Shown: piece by piece, positions 35,051-44,032 of the stretch
How the letters are laid out: each line of letters opens with the position of its first letter
Numbering within the stretch: position 1 is the first letter of the stretch
NCBI GenBank assembly: GCA_028821455.1
Contig: JAPPGE010000001.1
Location: 1 to 64,000 of the forward strand
DNA length: 64,000 nt
Reading direction: 5' to 3'
DNA from: a bacterium
GTDB taxonomy: Bacteria > Pseudomonadota > Alphaproteobacteria > SP197
The notes under the pieces: generated by a model
Seen by the model: only the letters and a program-made list of their open reading frames with translations
What the model was told of the DNA's origin: nothing
Database searches by the model: none
Position numbers and translations under genes: made by a program

Positions 35051-36615
35051 CGCACGGAGACCGGGACGAGCATCACTCCGCAACAGGCACCAAGGACGTT
35101 CCTCGGCGACGGAGCAGGCGAACGGGACGCTTTCGCGATACACCGACGGCATGTGTCTCGCCTTACATCGTCCGCCGTATCCCGGGGTTCGAGTTGTTGT
35201 CGCAAGAGGCCCTGGAAGGAGTCGAGACACAGGCGGATTGGCTCCTGGCGGAAATTGGCATCCGCATCACGGGAGACCCGGGCGCATGCGCGCTGTTCAA
35301 GGACGCGGGTGCCAGTGTTGATGGAGACCGCGTTCGATTCGATCGTGGCCTGGTGCGATCGTTATGCGCCACAGCACCATCGACCTTCACGATGCACGCC
35401 CGCAATCCGTCGCGAAGCGTTGTCTTCGGAGGCGACAATGTCGTGATGGCCCCGGCCGACGGTGCCCCCTTCGTCACCGACATGAAGCAGGGCCGCCGGT
35501 ACGGCACGATCAAGGACCATCAGAATCTGACGAAACTGTTGCAGTGTGCCCCGGCACTTCATCACAACCCGGCGCTGATCTGCGAACCCTCCGACGTACC
35601 GGTCAACAAGCGTCACCTCGACATTGTCTGTTCTCAGTTGCGATATTCGGACAAACCGATCATGGGGGCCGTCAGCACACCGGAGCGTGGCGAGGACACG
35701 CTTGAACTGGCGCGCATTGTCTTTGGCGACGGCTTTCTGGACGATCATGCCGCGGTCCTGGCCGGTACCGCCGTGCAGTCTCCCCTGACCTTCAACGCGG
35801 AAACGACCGGCGCGATCAGAACCTACGCGACGGCCAACCAGGCCAACATGATCACGCCCTTCATCATTGCCGGCGCCATGTCGCCAGCCACGATGGCGGG
35901 CACCCTGGCGCAGGCCCATGCTGAAGCTATGGCTGGAATCGCCCTTTCCCAGCTCGTGCGAAAGGGCTCGCCCGCGCTCTACAGCGTCTTCGTGACCACC
36001 ATGGATCTCAAGAGTGGCGCACCGACCTACGGCACGCCGGAATCGAGTCTCGCGAATTTCGCGATCGTCCAGCTCGGGCGACGTCTTGGCCTGCCGGTCC
36101 GATGCGGCGGACATCTGACGGGCTCGAAACTGCTCGACGCACAGGCCATGGAGGAATCCGTCGCATCGATGACCCCACCCGTCATGGCGGGCGCACACTT
36201 CATTCATCAGTCTGCCGGCTGGCTGGAAGGCGGTCTGACAATAGGCTTCGAGAAGTTCATTGCCGATGCCGAGAAGTGCTCGTCCATCGCAAGGCTCCTG
36301 CAGGGCCTGGACGTTGATGACAATACCCTTGCCGGCGATGCCTTCCTGGAACTCGGCGACGAGTCCAACTTCCTTGGCTGCGGCCATACTCTGCGCAATG
36401 CCGCGACGGCCAACATTCGGACGGAACTGCCGGATTCCGACAGTTTCGAGGCGTGGACGGATCGAGGCAGCAAGGATACGCGCGAACGGGCCTACACCCT
36501 GTGGACACGGATCCTCGAGGATTACGAAAAGCCGCCGATCAATTCCGCCGTCGACGAAGAACTGACGGCGTACTGCACCAGAAGAAAGGCGTCGATGGAC
36601 GACGCCTGGTACTAA
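35047..36615 (+). CDS. Non-pyrrolysine trimethylamine methyltransferase (MttB) family protein
   Basis: A 522-residue COG5598 protein. Homology begins about residue 45 (RRIPGFELLSQEALEGVETQADWLLAEIGI) and runs to the end. The frame is continuous with no in-frame amber codon, so this is the non-pyrrolysine branch, whose characterised members demethylate glycine betaine, proline betaine, carnitine or gamma-butyrobetaine to a corrinoid protein. No corrinoid protein or methyl-corrinoid:tetrahydrofolate transferase is in the window. Start ATG overlaps the PhyH stop (ATGA). The first 40 residues are polar and unlike the family, so the true start could be downstream. Confidence 0.9.
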   Translation: MTHGDRDEHHSATGTKDVPRRRSRRTGRFRDTPTACVSPYIVRRIPGFELLSQEALEGVETQADWLLAEIGIRITGDPGACALFKDAGASVDGDRVRFDRGLVRSLCATAPSTFTMHARNPSRSVVFGGDNVVMAPADGAPFVTDMKQGRRYGTIKDHQNLTKLLQCAPALHHNPALICEPSDVPVNKRHLDIVCSQLRYSDKPIMGAVSTPERGEDTLELARIVFGDGFLDDHAAVLAGTAVQSPLTFNAETTGAIRTYATANQANMITPFIIAGAMSPATMAGTLAQAHAEAMAGIALSQLVRKGSPALYSVFVTTMDLKSGAPTYGTPESSLANFAIVQLGRRLGLPVRCGGHLTGSKLLDAQAMEESVASMTPPVMAGAHFIHQSAGWLEGGLTIGFEKFIADAEKCSSIARLLQGLDVDDNTLAGDAFLELGDESNFLGCGHTLRNAATANIRTELPDSDSFEAWTDRGSKDTRERAYTLWTRILEDYEKPPINSAVDEELTAYCTRRKASMDDAWY

Positions 36616-36648
36616 CCCTCCGGTCCAGCAACAAACGGAATATCTGTC

Positions 36649-38136
36649 TTGACCAAGGATCTGCCCAAACTGCAAATGTACATCGACGGCACTTTCGTCG
36701 AGCACGCTTCCGGTACCTACTTCGAGAGCTACGACCCCTTCACCGGCAAGCCCTGGTGTCGTGTTCCGCGCGGCACGGCTGATGATGCCGATCGTGCAGC
36801 CCGGGCGGCGCATCGCGCCTTCACCACAGGCGCCTGGCCGGGTCTCAATGCAAGCGAGCGCGGCGCCTTGCTGCGCAATCTCGCGGAACTCGTTGCCGAG
36901 AATGCGGACGATCTCGCCCGCCTTGAGGTCAGGGACAACGGCAAGCTGTTCAGCGAGATGGTGGGGCAGTTGCGATACGCCCCGAGCTTCTATCATTACT
37001 TCGCCGGACTGGCCGACAAGATCGAGGGATCGGTCGTCCCCACCGACAAGGCAGCCTTCACCTATACACGTCACGAGCCATTGGGTGTTTGCGCGGCCAT
37101 CGTGCCCTGGAACTCGCCGCTGCTGCTCACCGCCTGGAAGCTCGCGCCCGCGCTTGCCGCGGGCAACACGGTGGTCGTGAAACCGTCCGAATACACCTCC
37201 GCCTCGACTCTCAAGTTCATTGAGCTCGTTGAACGCGCGGGTTTTCCCAAAGGCGTTGTCAACGTCGTGACGGGCTTCGGGCCGGAAGCCGGGCAACCCC
37301 TGATCGATCATCCGCACGTGCGCAAGGTTTCCTTCACCGGGTCCGAGAAGACGGGGGCGGGCATCTATTCGGATGCCGCGCGGGACATCAAGCGCGTGAG
37401 CCTCGAACTCGGCGGCAAGTCTCCGAACATCGTCTTTGCGGACGCCAACCTCGACAATGCCGTCAAGGGTGCCGTCGCGGGAATCTTCGCGGCAAGCGGC
37501 CAGACCTGCGTGGCGGGATCCAGGCTTCTCGTCCAGGAGAGCATTCACGACGCGTTTGTGGACCGCCTTGTCGCCTTCGCAAGCAGGGCGAAAATGGGAA
37601 ATCCGATGAACGCCGACACCAATGTGGGGCCCGTCACCAACATGCCCCAGTTCGAAAAGGTACTGGCCTACATCGACATAGCCAGGAACGAGGGCGCGAA
37701 AATCGCGCTCGGTGGCGGAAAGGCGACTCGGCCGGAATGCGGCGACGGCTGGTTTGTCGAGCCCACGATCTTCACAGGCGTGCGAAATGACATGCGCATT
37801 GCCCAGGAGGAGGTGTTCGGGCCCGTGTTGTCGGTCATTCCGTTCAGGGATGACGATGATGCGGTGGCGATCGGCAATGATGTCGCATTCGGCCTGGCAG
37901 CCGGCGTCTGGACGGAGAACATGCGCCGAGCCATCACCATGGCAAACCGGCTGCAGGCCGGAACCGTTTGGGTCAACATGTACAGGGCCGTGAGCTACAC
38001 CACGCCGTTCGGGGGATACAAGAAAAGCGGTATGGGCAGGGAACTCGGACAGGAGGCGATCCGGGAGTATCTGCAGACCAAGAGCGTCTGGATCTCCATG
38101 GCCGAAAGCATGGACAACCCGTTTGTCATCGGATAA
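36649..38136 (+). CDS. Aldehyde dehydrogenase (NAD(P)-dependent)
   Basis: A 495-residue ALDH. NAD site FTGSEKTGAG (229-238), general base Glu253 in LELGGKSPNIV, catalytic Cys287 in SGQTCVAGSR, and C-terminal PFGGYKKSGMGRE. Betaine-aldehyde/hydroxymuconic-type substrates are compatible; the sequence alone does not decide. It starts with TTG at 36649, 33 bp after the MttB-like gene. In this operon it would oxidise an aldehyde formed after demethylation or hydroxylation. Confidence 0.95.
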   Translation: MTKDLPKLQMYIDGTFVEHASGTYFESYDPFTGKPWCRVPRGTADDADRAARAAHRAFTTGAWPGLNASERGALLRNLAELVAENADDLARLEVRDNGKLFSEMVGQLRYAPSFYHYFAGLADKIEGSVVPTDKAAFTYTRHEPLGVCAAIVPWNSPLLLTAWKLAPALAAGNTVVVKPSEYTSASTLKFIELVERAGFPKGVVNVVTGFGPEAGQPLIDHPHVRKVSFTGSEKTGAGIYSDAARDIKRVSLELGGKSPNIVFADANLDNAVKGAVAGIFAASGQTCVAGSRLLVQESIHDAFVDRLVAFASRAKMGNPMNADTNVGPVTNMPQFEKVLAYIDIARNEGAKIALGGGKATRPECGDGWFVEPTIFTGVRNDMRIAQEEVFGPVLSVIPFRDDDDAVAIGNDVAFGLAAGVWTENMRRAITMANRLQAGTVWVNMYRAVSYTTPFGGYKKSGMGRELGQEAIREYLQTKSVWISMAESMDNPFVIG

Positions 38137-38244
38137 CTCCACCGGCGAACCTCGCGCTTCGAGGGAGTTTCCCGGAACGCATGGATCTCATGCCACGGCG
38201 TGCCGTGTTGCGCAGCGGGCCCAGCCAGTCGAAAGGTCGACACG

Positions 38245-39288
38245 TTGAAAGGTGTCGTATTCCACGGAAACCGCGTTCTTGAATTGATGCACTTCCCCGA
38301 CCCGGAGCCGGGCCCGGGTGATGTCGTGCTGGAGATCAAGGCATCCGGCATGTGTGGAAGTGATCTGCACTTCTATCGCGCCGCCGAAGGCGCCAAGTCC
38401 CTGGGCCTTGATCTTGTGGACGGCCCGGTCATTGCCGGACATGAGCCATGCGGCGTGATCGTTGCCCGAGGGACGGATGTTCCTGAAGGTCGACTGGCGC
38501 TGGGCGAACGCGTCATGTGCCATCACTACAGCGGATGCGGCATCTGTTCCTCCTGCCGCTCCGGATGGCAGCAACTCTGCCCCAGTGGCTTCGTGGTGTA
38601 CGGCGCCACGGCACATGGAGCCCATGCCCCCTACATGCGCGTGCCCGCGGACACTCTGGTGGCTCTGCCCGAAGCGCTCTCGTTCTCGGAAGGCGCGGCA
38701 ATCGCCTGTGGGACCGGCACGGCCTTCAGAGCGCTCAAGCGCATGAACCTGACTGGAAGGGACACGATCGCCGTGTTCGGGCAGGGTCCCGTCGGCCTCA
38801 GCGTCGTCCTGCTTGCGGCGGAGATGGGCGCGCGCGTCATCGCCGTGGAACTCTCTCACGAAAGACGGGAGATGGCCCGGACCTTCGGCGCTGCCGAAAC
38901 CATCGATCCAGGCACTATCGATCCGGTCGAGACGATCAGGAACATGACCCGAGGCGAGGGAGCAAGCCTCACGATCGACTGCAGCGGATCATCGACGGCA
39001 CGGGTGCAGGCGGTCCATTCGACCCGAACCTGGGGCACCACATGCCTTGTCGGCGAAGGTGGGTCGGTTACGCTTGATGTCTCGAAGGACATCATGCGCA
39101 GGCAGTTGACCATCATTGGATCCTGGACGTTTTCAAGCGTCGATCAGGGCGAATGCGCCCGATACATCGCCGAGCGCGGCATTGATCTCGACCGCATCTT
39201 CACCCACAGGTTCTCCCTGGACGAGGCGGAAACCGCCTATCGGCTGTTCGACAGGCAGTCGACGGGCAAGGGCGTGTTCGAGTTCTAG
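38245..39288 (+). CDS. Zinc-dependent alcohol dehydrogenase
   Basis: A 347-residue MDR enzyme. Catalytic zinc ligands Cys37 (MCGSDLHFY) and His66-Glu67 (GHEPCG); structural zinc Cys98, Cys101, Cys104 and Cys112; NAD fold AVFGQGPVGLSVVLLA. Closest in style to threonine/sorbitol dehydrogenases. Start TTG 38245 has AAAGGT upstream and matches the domain start. Last gene of the PhyH-MttB-ALDH operon. Confidence 0.92.
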   Translation: MKGVVFHGNRVLELMHFPDPEPGPGDVVLEIKASGMCGSDLHFYRAAEGAKSLGLDLVDGPVIAGHEPCGVIVARGTDVPEGRLALGERVMCHHYSGCGICSSCRSGWQQLCPSGFVVYGATAHGAHAPYMRVPADTLVALPEALSFSEGAAIACGTGTAFRALKRMNLTGRDTIAVFGQGPVGLSVVLLAAEMGARVIAVELSHERREMARTFGAAETIDPGTIDPVETIRNMTRGEGASLTIDCSGSSTARVQAVHSTRTWGTTCLVGEGGSVTLDVSKDIMRRQLTIIGSWTFSSVDQGECARYIAERGIDLDRIFTHRFSLDEAETAYRLFDRQSTGKGVFEF

Positions 39289-39484
39289 GCACGGTCATCA
39301 TCGCGACACTCTCGCTGCATTCTTGACCGCCGAGCGGAGCGCGGCGAGCCCGCTTCCCAGGGTTACATCGGCGCGCGAGGGTGCCAGGGGCCGTCTGGAC
39401 TTTGGAACCCTGATGCAGTTGGCCACCATGCCAGACCGCCTTCCGGGGGTGAGTGCGCAGCAGTGCGTCCAACCTGAAACCACA

Positions 39485-39523
39485 GTCAGACCGGAAGAGG
39501 GCTGAGTCGAAGTCTGGTCTGAC
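39485..39523 (-). terminator. Hairpin at the end of the MFS gene
   Basis: GTCAGACC (39485-39492) and GGTCTGAC (39516-39523) are perfect 8-bp inverted arms spanning the last codons and stop of the minus-strand MFS gene. It also lies in the convergent gap after the alcohol dehydrogenase. The T-run is poor. Confidence 0.35.
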
Positions 39524-40715
39524 GCAAACAGAGGTGACCAATCACCATGAAGTTCAGCGCGTTGAATCCAAATCCGGCAAGGAAAGCATGCATGTATGTA
39601 CCGGTGACGTCATGGAGTACGCCCCCCAGCCAACCGCCCAACGCCATGCCTATGGCCCCGAACAAATAGATTGTGGCCACTCTCCAGCCAATCTGATTGC
39701 CTGGAAACCAATGTCTGATCATCAAGGCGTAGTTGGGCATGATTCCGGCAAAGCCGATGCCGAACATGAATGCGGCAAGATACAGGCCGATTTCGGTGGT
39801 GACGAAGGCGAAGGCCAACAACATGACCGCTTGGGCACTCGAAGCGATCAGCATTGATTTGACTGCACCTATCCTGTCGGCAAGCAAACCGAATCCGATG
39901 CGGCTGAAGAACGACGCTGCAAACAGCACTGACAACATGCTGGCACCGGTAGAACGCGAGAGTCCTATGTCGGTCACATGGCTGATGAGATGCACGATCG
40001 GCATCGCCATCGCCGTACAGCAACCCACGACCGCCAGACACAACAAGGCCTGCACCGTTGCTGGAGAATATCCCAGCACGGAAAATTCACCCATGCTGGA
40101 ACCCTGACTTGTCTCGGCACGCGCTATCGGTGGTTTCGGTTTCAGGAACAATGCAAGTGGCACAAGCGTTGCCAGTGCAAAAAACCCGAAACAGAGGTAC
40201 GTTTCCCGCCACCCTATGGAATCGTTCAGGAGCCTTATGATCGGTGGCCATATTGCTCCGGCCACGCCCTGGCCCGACGCGATGATCGCCACTGCAAGTC
40301 CCCGGCGTCGATCGAACCATCGTGTGGCATTTGCAATGAGCGGCGCAATCATTGCCGCTTCGCCAAAGGCACCGATAAGCAATCCGTTGGCGACATAAAA
40401 GTCCCATCGCGCACCGGCATGGCTGGCGACAATGGCGCCGAGACCGATCATGACCGAGCCGAACAGGACTGGCTCAATCACGCTTCGCCTGTCCATCCAC
40501 AGGCCCATGGCAATGCCACCCACACCACTCCCCATCATCATGAGGGAATATGCCAGAGAGGGGCCCGCACGGGGCCACTCGAAGTCGGAGGCAATGTCCT
40601 TCAGGCTGACAAAGAGAATGTTGGGTGCCGCCATGGCGATAGTCCCGATCGCCAGAGATATGGCGAGGATGACCCAGCCATAGCGAACTTCGATACTGTC
40701 AGCGCGCCGGGTCAT
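39486..40715 (-). CDS. MFS transporter (monocarboxylate/oxalate type)
   Basis: A 409-residue 12-helix carrier. VRYGWVILAISLAIGTIAMAAPNILFVSLKDIASDFEWPRAGPSLAYSL is the typical first helix-loop of the MCT-like/OxlT group, and MDRRSVIEPVLFGSVMIGLG is loop 2-3. It lies 109 bp downstream of an IPNS-type oxygenase gene on the same strand. It probably imports a carboxylate degraded by the neighbouring enzymes. Confidence 0.9.
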   Translation of the reverse strand: MTRRADSIEVRYGWVILAISLAIGTIAMAAPNILFVSLKDIASDFEWPRAGPSLAYSLMMMGSGVGGIAMGLWMDRRSVIEPVLFGSVMIGLGAIVASHAGARWDFYVANGLLIGAFGEAAMIAPLIANATRWFDRRRGLAVAIIASGQGVAGAIWPPIIRLLNDSIGWRETYLCFGFFALATLVPLALFLKPKPPIARAETSQGSSMGEFSVLGYSPATVQALLCLAVVGCCTAMAMPIVHLISHVTDIGLSRSTGASMLSVLFAASFFSRIGFGLLADRIGAVKSMLIASSAQAVMLLAFAFVTTEIGLYLAAFMFGIGFAGIMPNYALMIRHWFPGNQIGWRVATIYLFGAIGMALGGWLGGVLHDVTGTYMHAFLAGFGFNALNFMVIGHLCLRQTRLRLSPLPV

Positions 40716-40824
40716 GACATCCGCGCTTCAGGAGCCGGGGGTGTTGCCAGGCAGTATCGATGATGACCTGACCAGGAGTCCGGGCGCGATCGAAGCGGTC
40801 CGGGACGGTCATCGTGTTGCTCCC

Positions 40825-41832
40825 TCAAGCCGCCACCGCATCTCCCATGACATCGGCGTAGACGTCGAGATCGGCGAAGTCATCCTTCATGTGATCGGCG
40901 TAGGTGAACGGCCGCTCGTCCTCGTCAAGGGCAATCACCTCGGCAAAGCCGGGCTCCAGGAAGAAGCCCAGGGAACAGCGGTCCAGTCCCGTACCGACGA
41001 CCCTGTGCGGAGTCCCCGCGATACGATCGCGGGTCATCAAGGCCAGGGCGCGCCCTGCGTGGATCGAAAGCCGCCCGTTGCCTGACGGCACCTCGCGCCA
41101 TGTGCCATCGCGGCCTTCGTACTGCAGGCCGCCGATCCGATCCTGCCAAAGCACCGACAGGACACAGGCATCGGTGTGGCGGTGGGTGATGATGCGTCGT
41201 CCCGCGGCGTCGACCCGCTCTGGCAGGGTCTCCCTGTGCGCGGCGACGAAGTCGTCAGGCGGCGGCGGATAGTGCAGGATGCGGAGCGTCCCGTTGCCGT
41301 CGTCGAACTTGCTCATCACGGCCTCGACATCCTCGTCGAGCGCACCGGCAAGCGCGGCCATGACCGCAACGGAAAGCGCGCGCAGATCGTCAAAGAGCGC
41401 CTCGGCCGCGTTGCGCCAGCCTGCACAGGGCTCGCGTGTCGGCCACTGGTTCGTCTCTTCCAGGAATCGCTTTACCGGATGATCCTGCGGCGCACGGGAC
41501 GGCTCATGCGGTCCGAAATCGAAGATCTCGTTGTGGGCCCAGCCCCTCTCTTCGGGCAACGGGAAATAACCACGGTAGCAATGTCCGGCGTCGGCGCGGT
41601 GCCGTCGCGTGGCGAGGGACAACCGTTCTGGCTCGGGCAACTCGAAGAAGCGGAGCAGATTGCCGATCCGGGCATCGAGAGATGCGGCGCCAGGCACGCC
41701 TGTCGCGGCAAAGCCATTGGATGTCTCCATGGCCGCCAACATGGCCGCTCCCGTATCGGCCACTTCGACTTCGGCGCCATCGAACAGCGGTGACACGTCG
41801 ACCGCGGCGAGCGTGGAAAAGGTGTCTGACAT
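40825..41832 (-). CDS. 2-oxoglutarate/Fe(II) oxygenase, isopenicillin N synthase family
   Basis: A 335-residue DIOX/IPNS-like enzyme. Iron ligands His and Asp in ITHRHTDACVLSVL, distal His in GTPHRVVG, and the co-substrate R-x-S motif in DRCSLGFFLEP. N-terminal DIOX_N segment FFELPEPERLSLATR. Start ATG 41832 has GGAG upstream. On the same strand lie an aconitase-like gene upstream and an MFS gene downstream, so a catabolic hydroxylase is likely. Confidence 0.9.
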   Translation of the reverse strand: MSDTFSTLAAVDVSPLFDGAEVEVADTGAAMLAAMETSNGFAATGVPGAASLDARIGNLLRFFELPEPERLSLATRRHRADAGHCYRGYFPLPEERGWAHNEIFDFGPHEPSRAPQDHPVKRFLEETNQWPTREPCAGWRNAAEALFDDLRALSVAVMAALAGALDEDVEAVMSKFDDGNGTLRILHYPPPPDDFVAAHRETLPERVDAAGRRIITHRHTDACVLSVLWQDRIGGLQYEGRDGTWREVPSGNGRLSIHAGRALALMTRDRIAGTPHRVVGTGLDRCSLGFFLEPGFAEVIALDEDERPFTYADHMKDDFADLDVYADVMGDAVAA

Positions 41833-42159
41833 GGTCCAATCTCCGTCCTTGACAGATCGTGGACCTGTTGAGCGAAACGCCGGGGTTCCGGACGGCACAG
41901 ACATTGTGGTGAATCCGCCAGGACCGGTCAAGAACCGCCAGACATCTGCTGCACGCCGGGACCGGACCGCTCATGGACACCCGCGAAGGATCATGGACGA
42001 TGTCGTCGCGGTCTGTACGCCACCACCGGAGGTGATACGGCGACTGCGGCTCCTTGCCGCATGACCTCATGGTGCACCATGGATGCTCGGATCTTGGTCT
42101 GGATTGGTAGTCCGACGTTCGGCACACCGAATTGATGCGCCTCAGGGCCCGGTGCGGCG
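41833..42159. other. Intergenic gap with one palindrome
   Basis: 327 bp between the oxygenase start and the aconitase-like stop. It contains the 14-bp palindrome CATGGTGCACCATG at 42068-42081. No gene recognised. Confidence 0.4.
42068..42081. promoter_or_regulatory. 14-bp perfect palindrome, possible operator
   Basis: CATGGTGCACCATG is self-complementary and lies about 236 bp upstream of the oxygenase start. No spacer, so it would suit a dimeric regulator; equally it may be chance. Confidence 0.2.
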
Positions 42160-43953
42160 TCAGGGCGGGCTGGATTCTTGCCAGAATTCACGCGGATCCG
42201 TGATTTTCCCGGTTATCGCCGACGCTGCCGCCGTCGCGGGAGACGCGAGATAGATGAAAGCGTCGGGGCTGCCCATGCGGCCTTTGAAGTTGCGATTGGA
42301 AGTCGAAAGGCACGTTTCGCCAGCACCAAGGACCCCGTTGCTCCCTCCGGGGCAGGCCCCGCAACCGGACGGGGTGACGTGGGCACCCGCCTCCAGCAGG
42401 ATTTCAACAAAACCTGCCCGCGTCGCCTCCAGCAGCGTGCGTTTTGACGCCGGTGTGACCAGCAGGCGCGTGGTGGGAGCGACGGCGCGGCCTTTCAGGA
42501 TTCCTGCGGCGATTGCGAAGTCTTCAAGCCGGGCATTGGTGCAGGAACCAAGAAACACCTGGTCGAGCGCCGTTCCCTCAACGTCTTCCACCGGGCTCAC
42601 GTTAGCGGGACTGTGAGGCCTGGCCACTTGCGGCGAGATTGCGGAAACATCGATCCTGGCCTCGAATGCGTAGCTGGCATCCTCATCAGGGCCAAAGGAC
42701 GCCAGGGGGGCATCGGTACGCCGGTGGAGGTAGTCCAGAACCTTCTCATCGGCCTCGAACATCGCGAACTTGGCCCCCATCTCCACACCCATGTTGGCCA
42801 TGGTGAACCGGCTCGCGATACTCATGCGGTCAACAAGGTCGCCGGCAAACTCGATCGCCTTGTACTGCGCGAAATCGGCACCGTACCGGCCCAGGAGATA
42901 CAGAATGAGGTCCTTCGACATCACGCCAGGTCCGGGGGAACCATTCAGGGAAAACCGGATGGTTTCCGGCACCTGCATCCAGAGCTGCCCGGTCGCCAGA
43001 ACGTAGCTCATTTCGGCGATGCCGAGACCTGTTCCGGCGGCGCCCATGACACCATAGGAGGTGCTGTGCGAGTCCGTCCCGAACACGAGGTTGCCGGGCA
43101 GGACGTCACCCTTCTCGACCATCACCTGGTTGACGATCCCTTCATGACCGTAGAAGCACGAGAGACCCTTGTCGGCCGCGATCTCTCTCATCCGGCTGTG
43201 GACACGCGCCGCTTCGGGATCAGGAGCCGGAAACCGCAACGTGCTGACCGAGGAAACCTTGTCCGGATCCCAGAAGTCCTGCACTCCGGCCTCGGTCAGG
43301 CGGTCGACACAGGAGACCATGAATTCGATCAGGATGGCCCGGTCCGCCATGGCGACCACCAGTTCTCCCGGGCTGGTCTTCGTTCGTCCGCTGGCCCGGG
43401 CGAGGATTTTCTCGGCCATGGTCTGGCCTGGTTCGAGCTCGTCAAGTGATCGCGCGGCAATCCCGGCGACCGGAGCCTTGCCCAGAGCCTCCAGGATGCC
43501 GCCTTCGGCGAGGATCGTGCGTATAGTGTCCGGAAAGGCGGAGAATCGGAGCGTATGCCCGGTTGTCCTGTTACGGACCACACCGGCTTCCAGATCGATC
43601 GTGATCTCGTCGCCATCGGAACAGGCAGACACAATCCCGGCACAGGGGACGCATGGCAGACCCAGCGCGATTCCGTTGCGAAAGAAGATTCGTGCGAAGG
43701 ATTCGGCCACGATGGCGGTTGCGCCCAGGGATTTCATGTTGGCGGTTGCCTGCTCCCTGCTGGAGCCGCAACCCCAGTTCCGTCCGGCGACGATGATGTC
43801 TCCGGGCTGGAACGTCTCTACGAAACTTCGGTGGTCGGGAAAAATCCGGTCACGCACTTCCTTCCAGTGCCGCCCGAAGGGATACGGGGCCATCTGGTCG
43901 GTATCGATGCCGTCACCGAGCATTCTCGCCCGACCATGGATCATCGATGTCAC
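42160..43953 (-). CDS. Aconitase-family hydratase, small and large subunits fused in swapped order
   Basis: A 597-residue fusion. Residues 1-165 are a LeuD-like swivel domain with GRNWGCGSSREQA (57-69); residues about 175-597 are a LeuC-like large subunit with FGTDSHSTSYGVMGAAGTG, the first cluster Cys in LGSCTNARLED and the other two in SGCGACPGG. LeuC/LeuD, homoaconitase and AcnA have the large part first or separate; here the swivel domain comes first, as in AcnB-like permutations. All three [4Fe-4S] Cys are present. Start GTG 43953 has GGAGG 7 bases upstream. A hydroxy-acid dehydratase in a catabolic route is likely, not leucine synthesis. Confidence 0.9.
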   Translation of the reverse strand: MTSMIHGRARMLGDGIDTDQMAPYPFGRHWKEVRDRIFPDHRSFVETFQPGDIIVAGRNWGCGSSREQATANMKSLGATAIVAESFARIFFRNGIALGLPCVPCAGIVSACSDGDEITIDLEAGVVRNRTTGHTLRFSAFPDTIRTILAEGGILEALGKAPVAGIAARSLDELEPGQTMAEKILARASGRTKTSPGELVVAMADRAILIEFMVSCVDRLTEAGVQDFWDPDKVSSVSTLRFPAPDPEAARVHSRMREIAADKGLSCFYGHEGIVNQVMVEKGDVLPGNLVFGTDSHSTSYGVMGAAGTGLGIAEMSYVLATGQLWMQVPETIRFSLNGSPGPGVMSKDLILYLLGRYGADFAQYKAIEFAGDLVDRMSIASRFTMANMGVEMGAKFAMFEADEKVLDYLHRRTDAPLASFGPDEDASYAFEARIDVSAISPQVARPHSPANVSPVEDVEGTALDQVFLGSCTNARLEDFAIAAGILKGRAVAPTTRLLVTPASKRTLLEATRAGFVEILLEAGAHVTPSGCGACPGGSNGVLGAGETCLSTSNRNFKGRMGSPDAFIYLASPATAAASAITGKITDPREFWQESSPP

Positions 43954-44032
43954 GGCAAAGCCTCCGGCGGAAACCGTCGCCCCGGGGCCTCATCCCGGGA
44001 CGACAGCACCGTGTTGAGGCGCAGACAGACGA

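Noticed and set aside
35362-38142. 926-codon open frame on the minus strand
   Set aside because: Opposite the MttB-like and aldehyde dehydrogenase genes, with shadow-like composition and no motifs.
42160-43953. leuC and leuD as two genes
   Set aside because: The frame is continuous from the swivel domain through the large subunit, with no internal stop or start signal at the junction.
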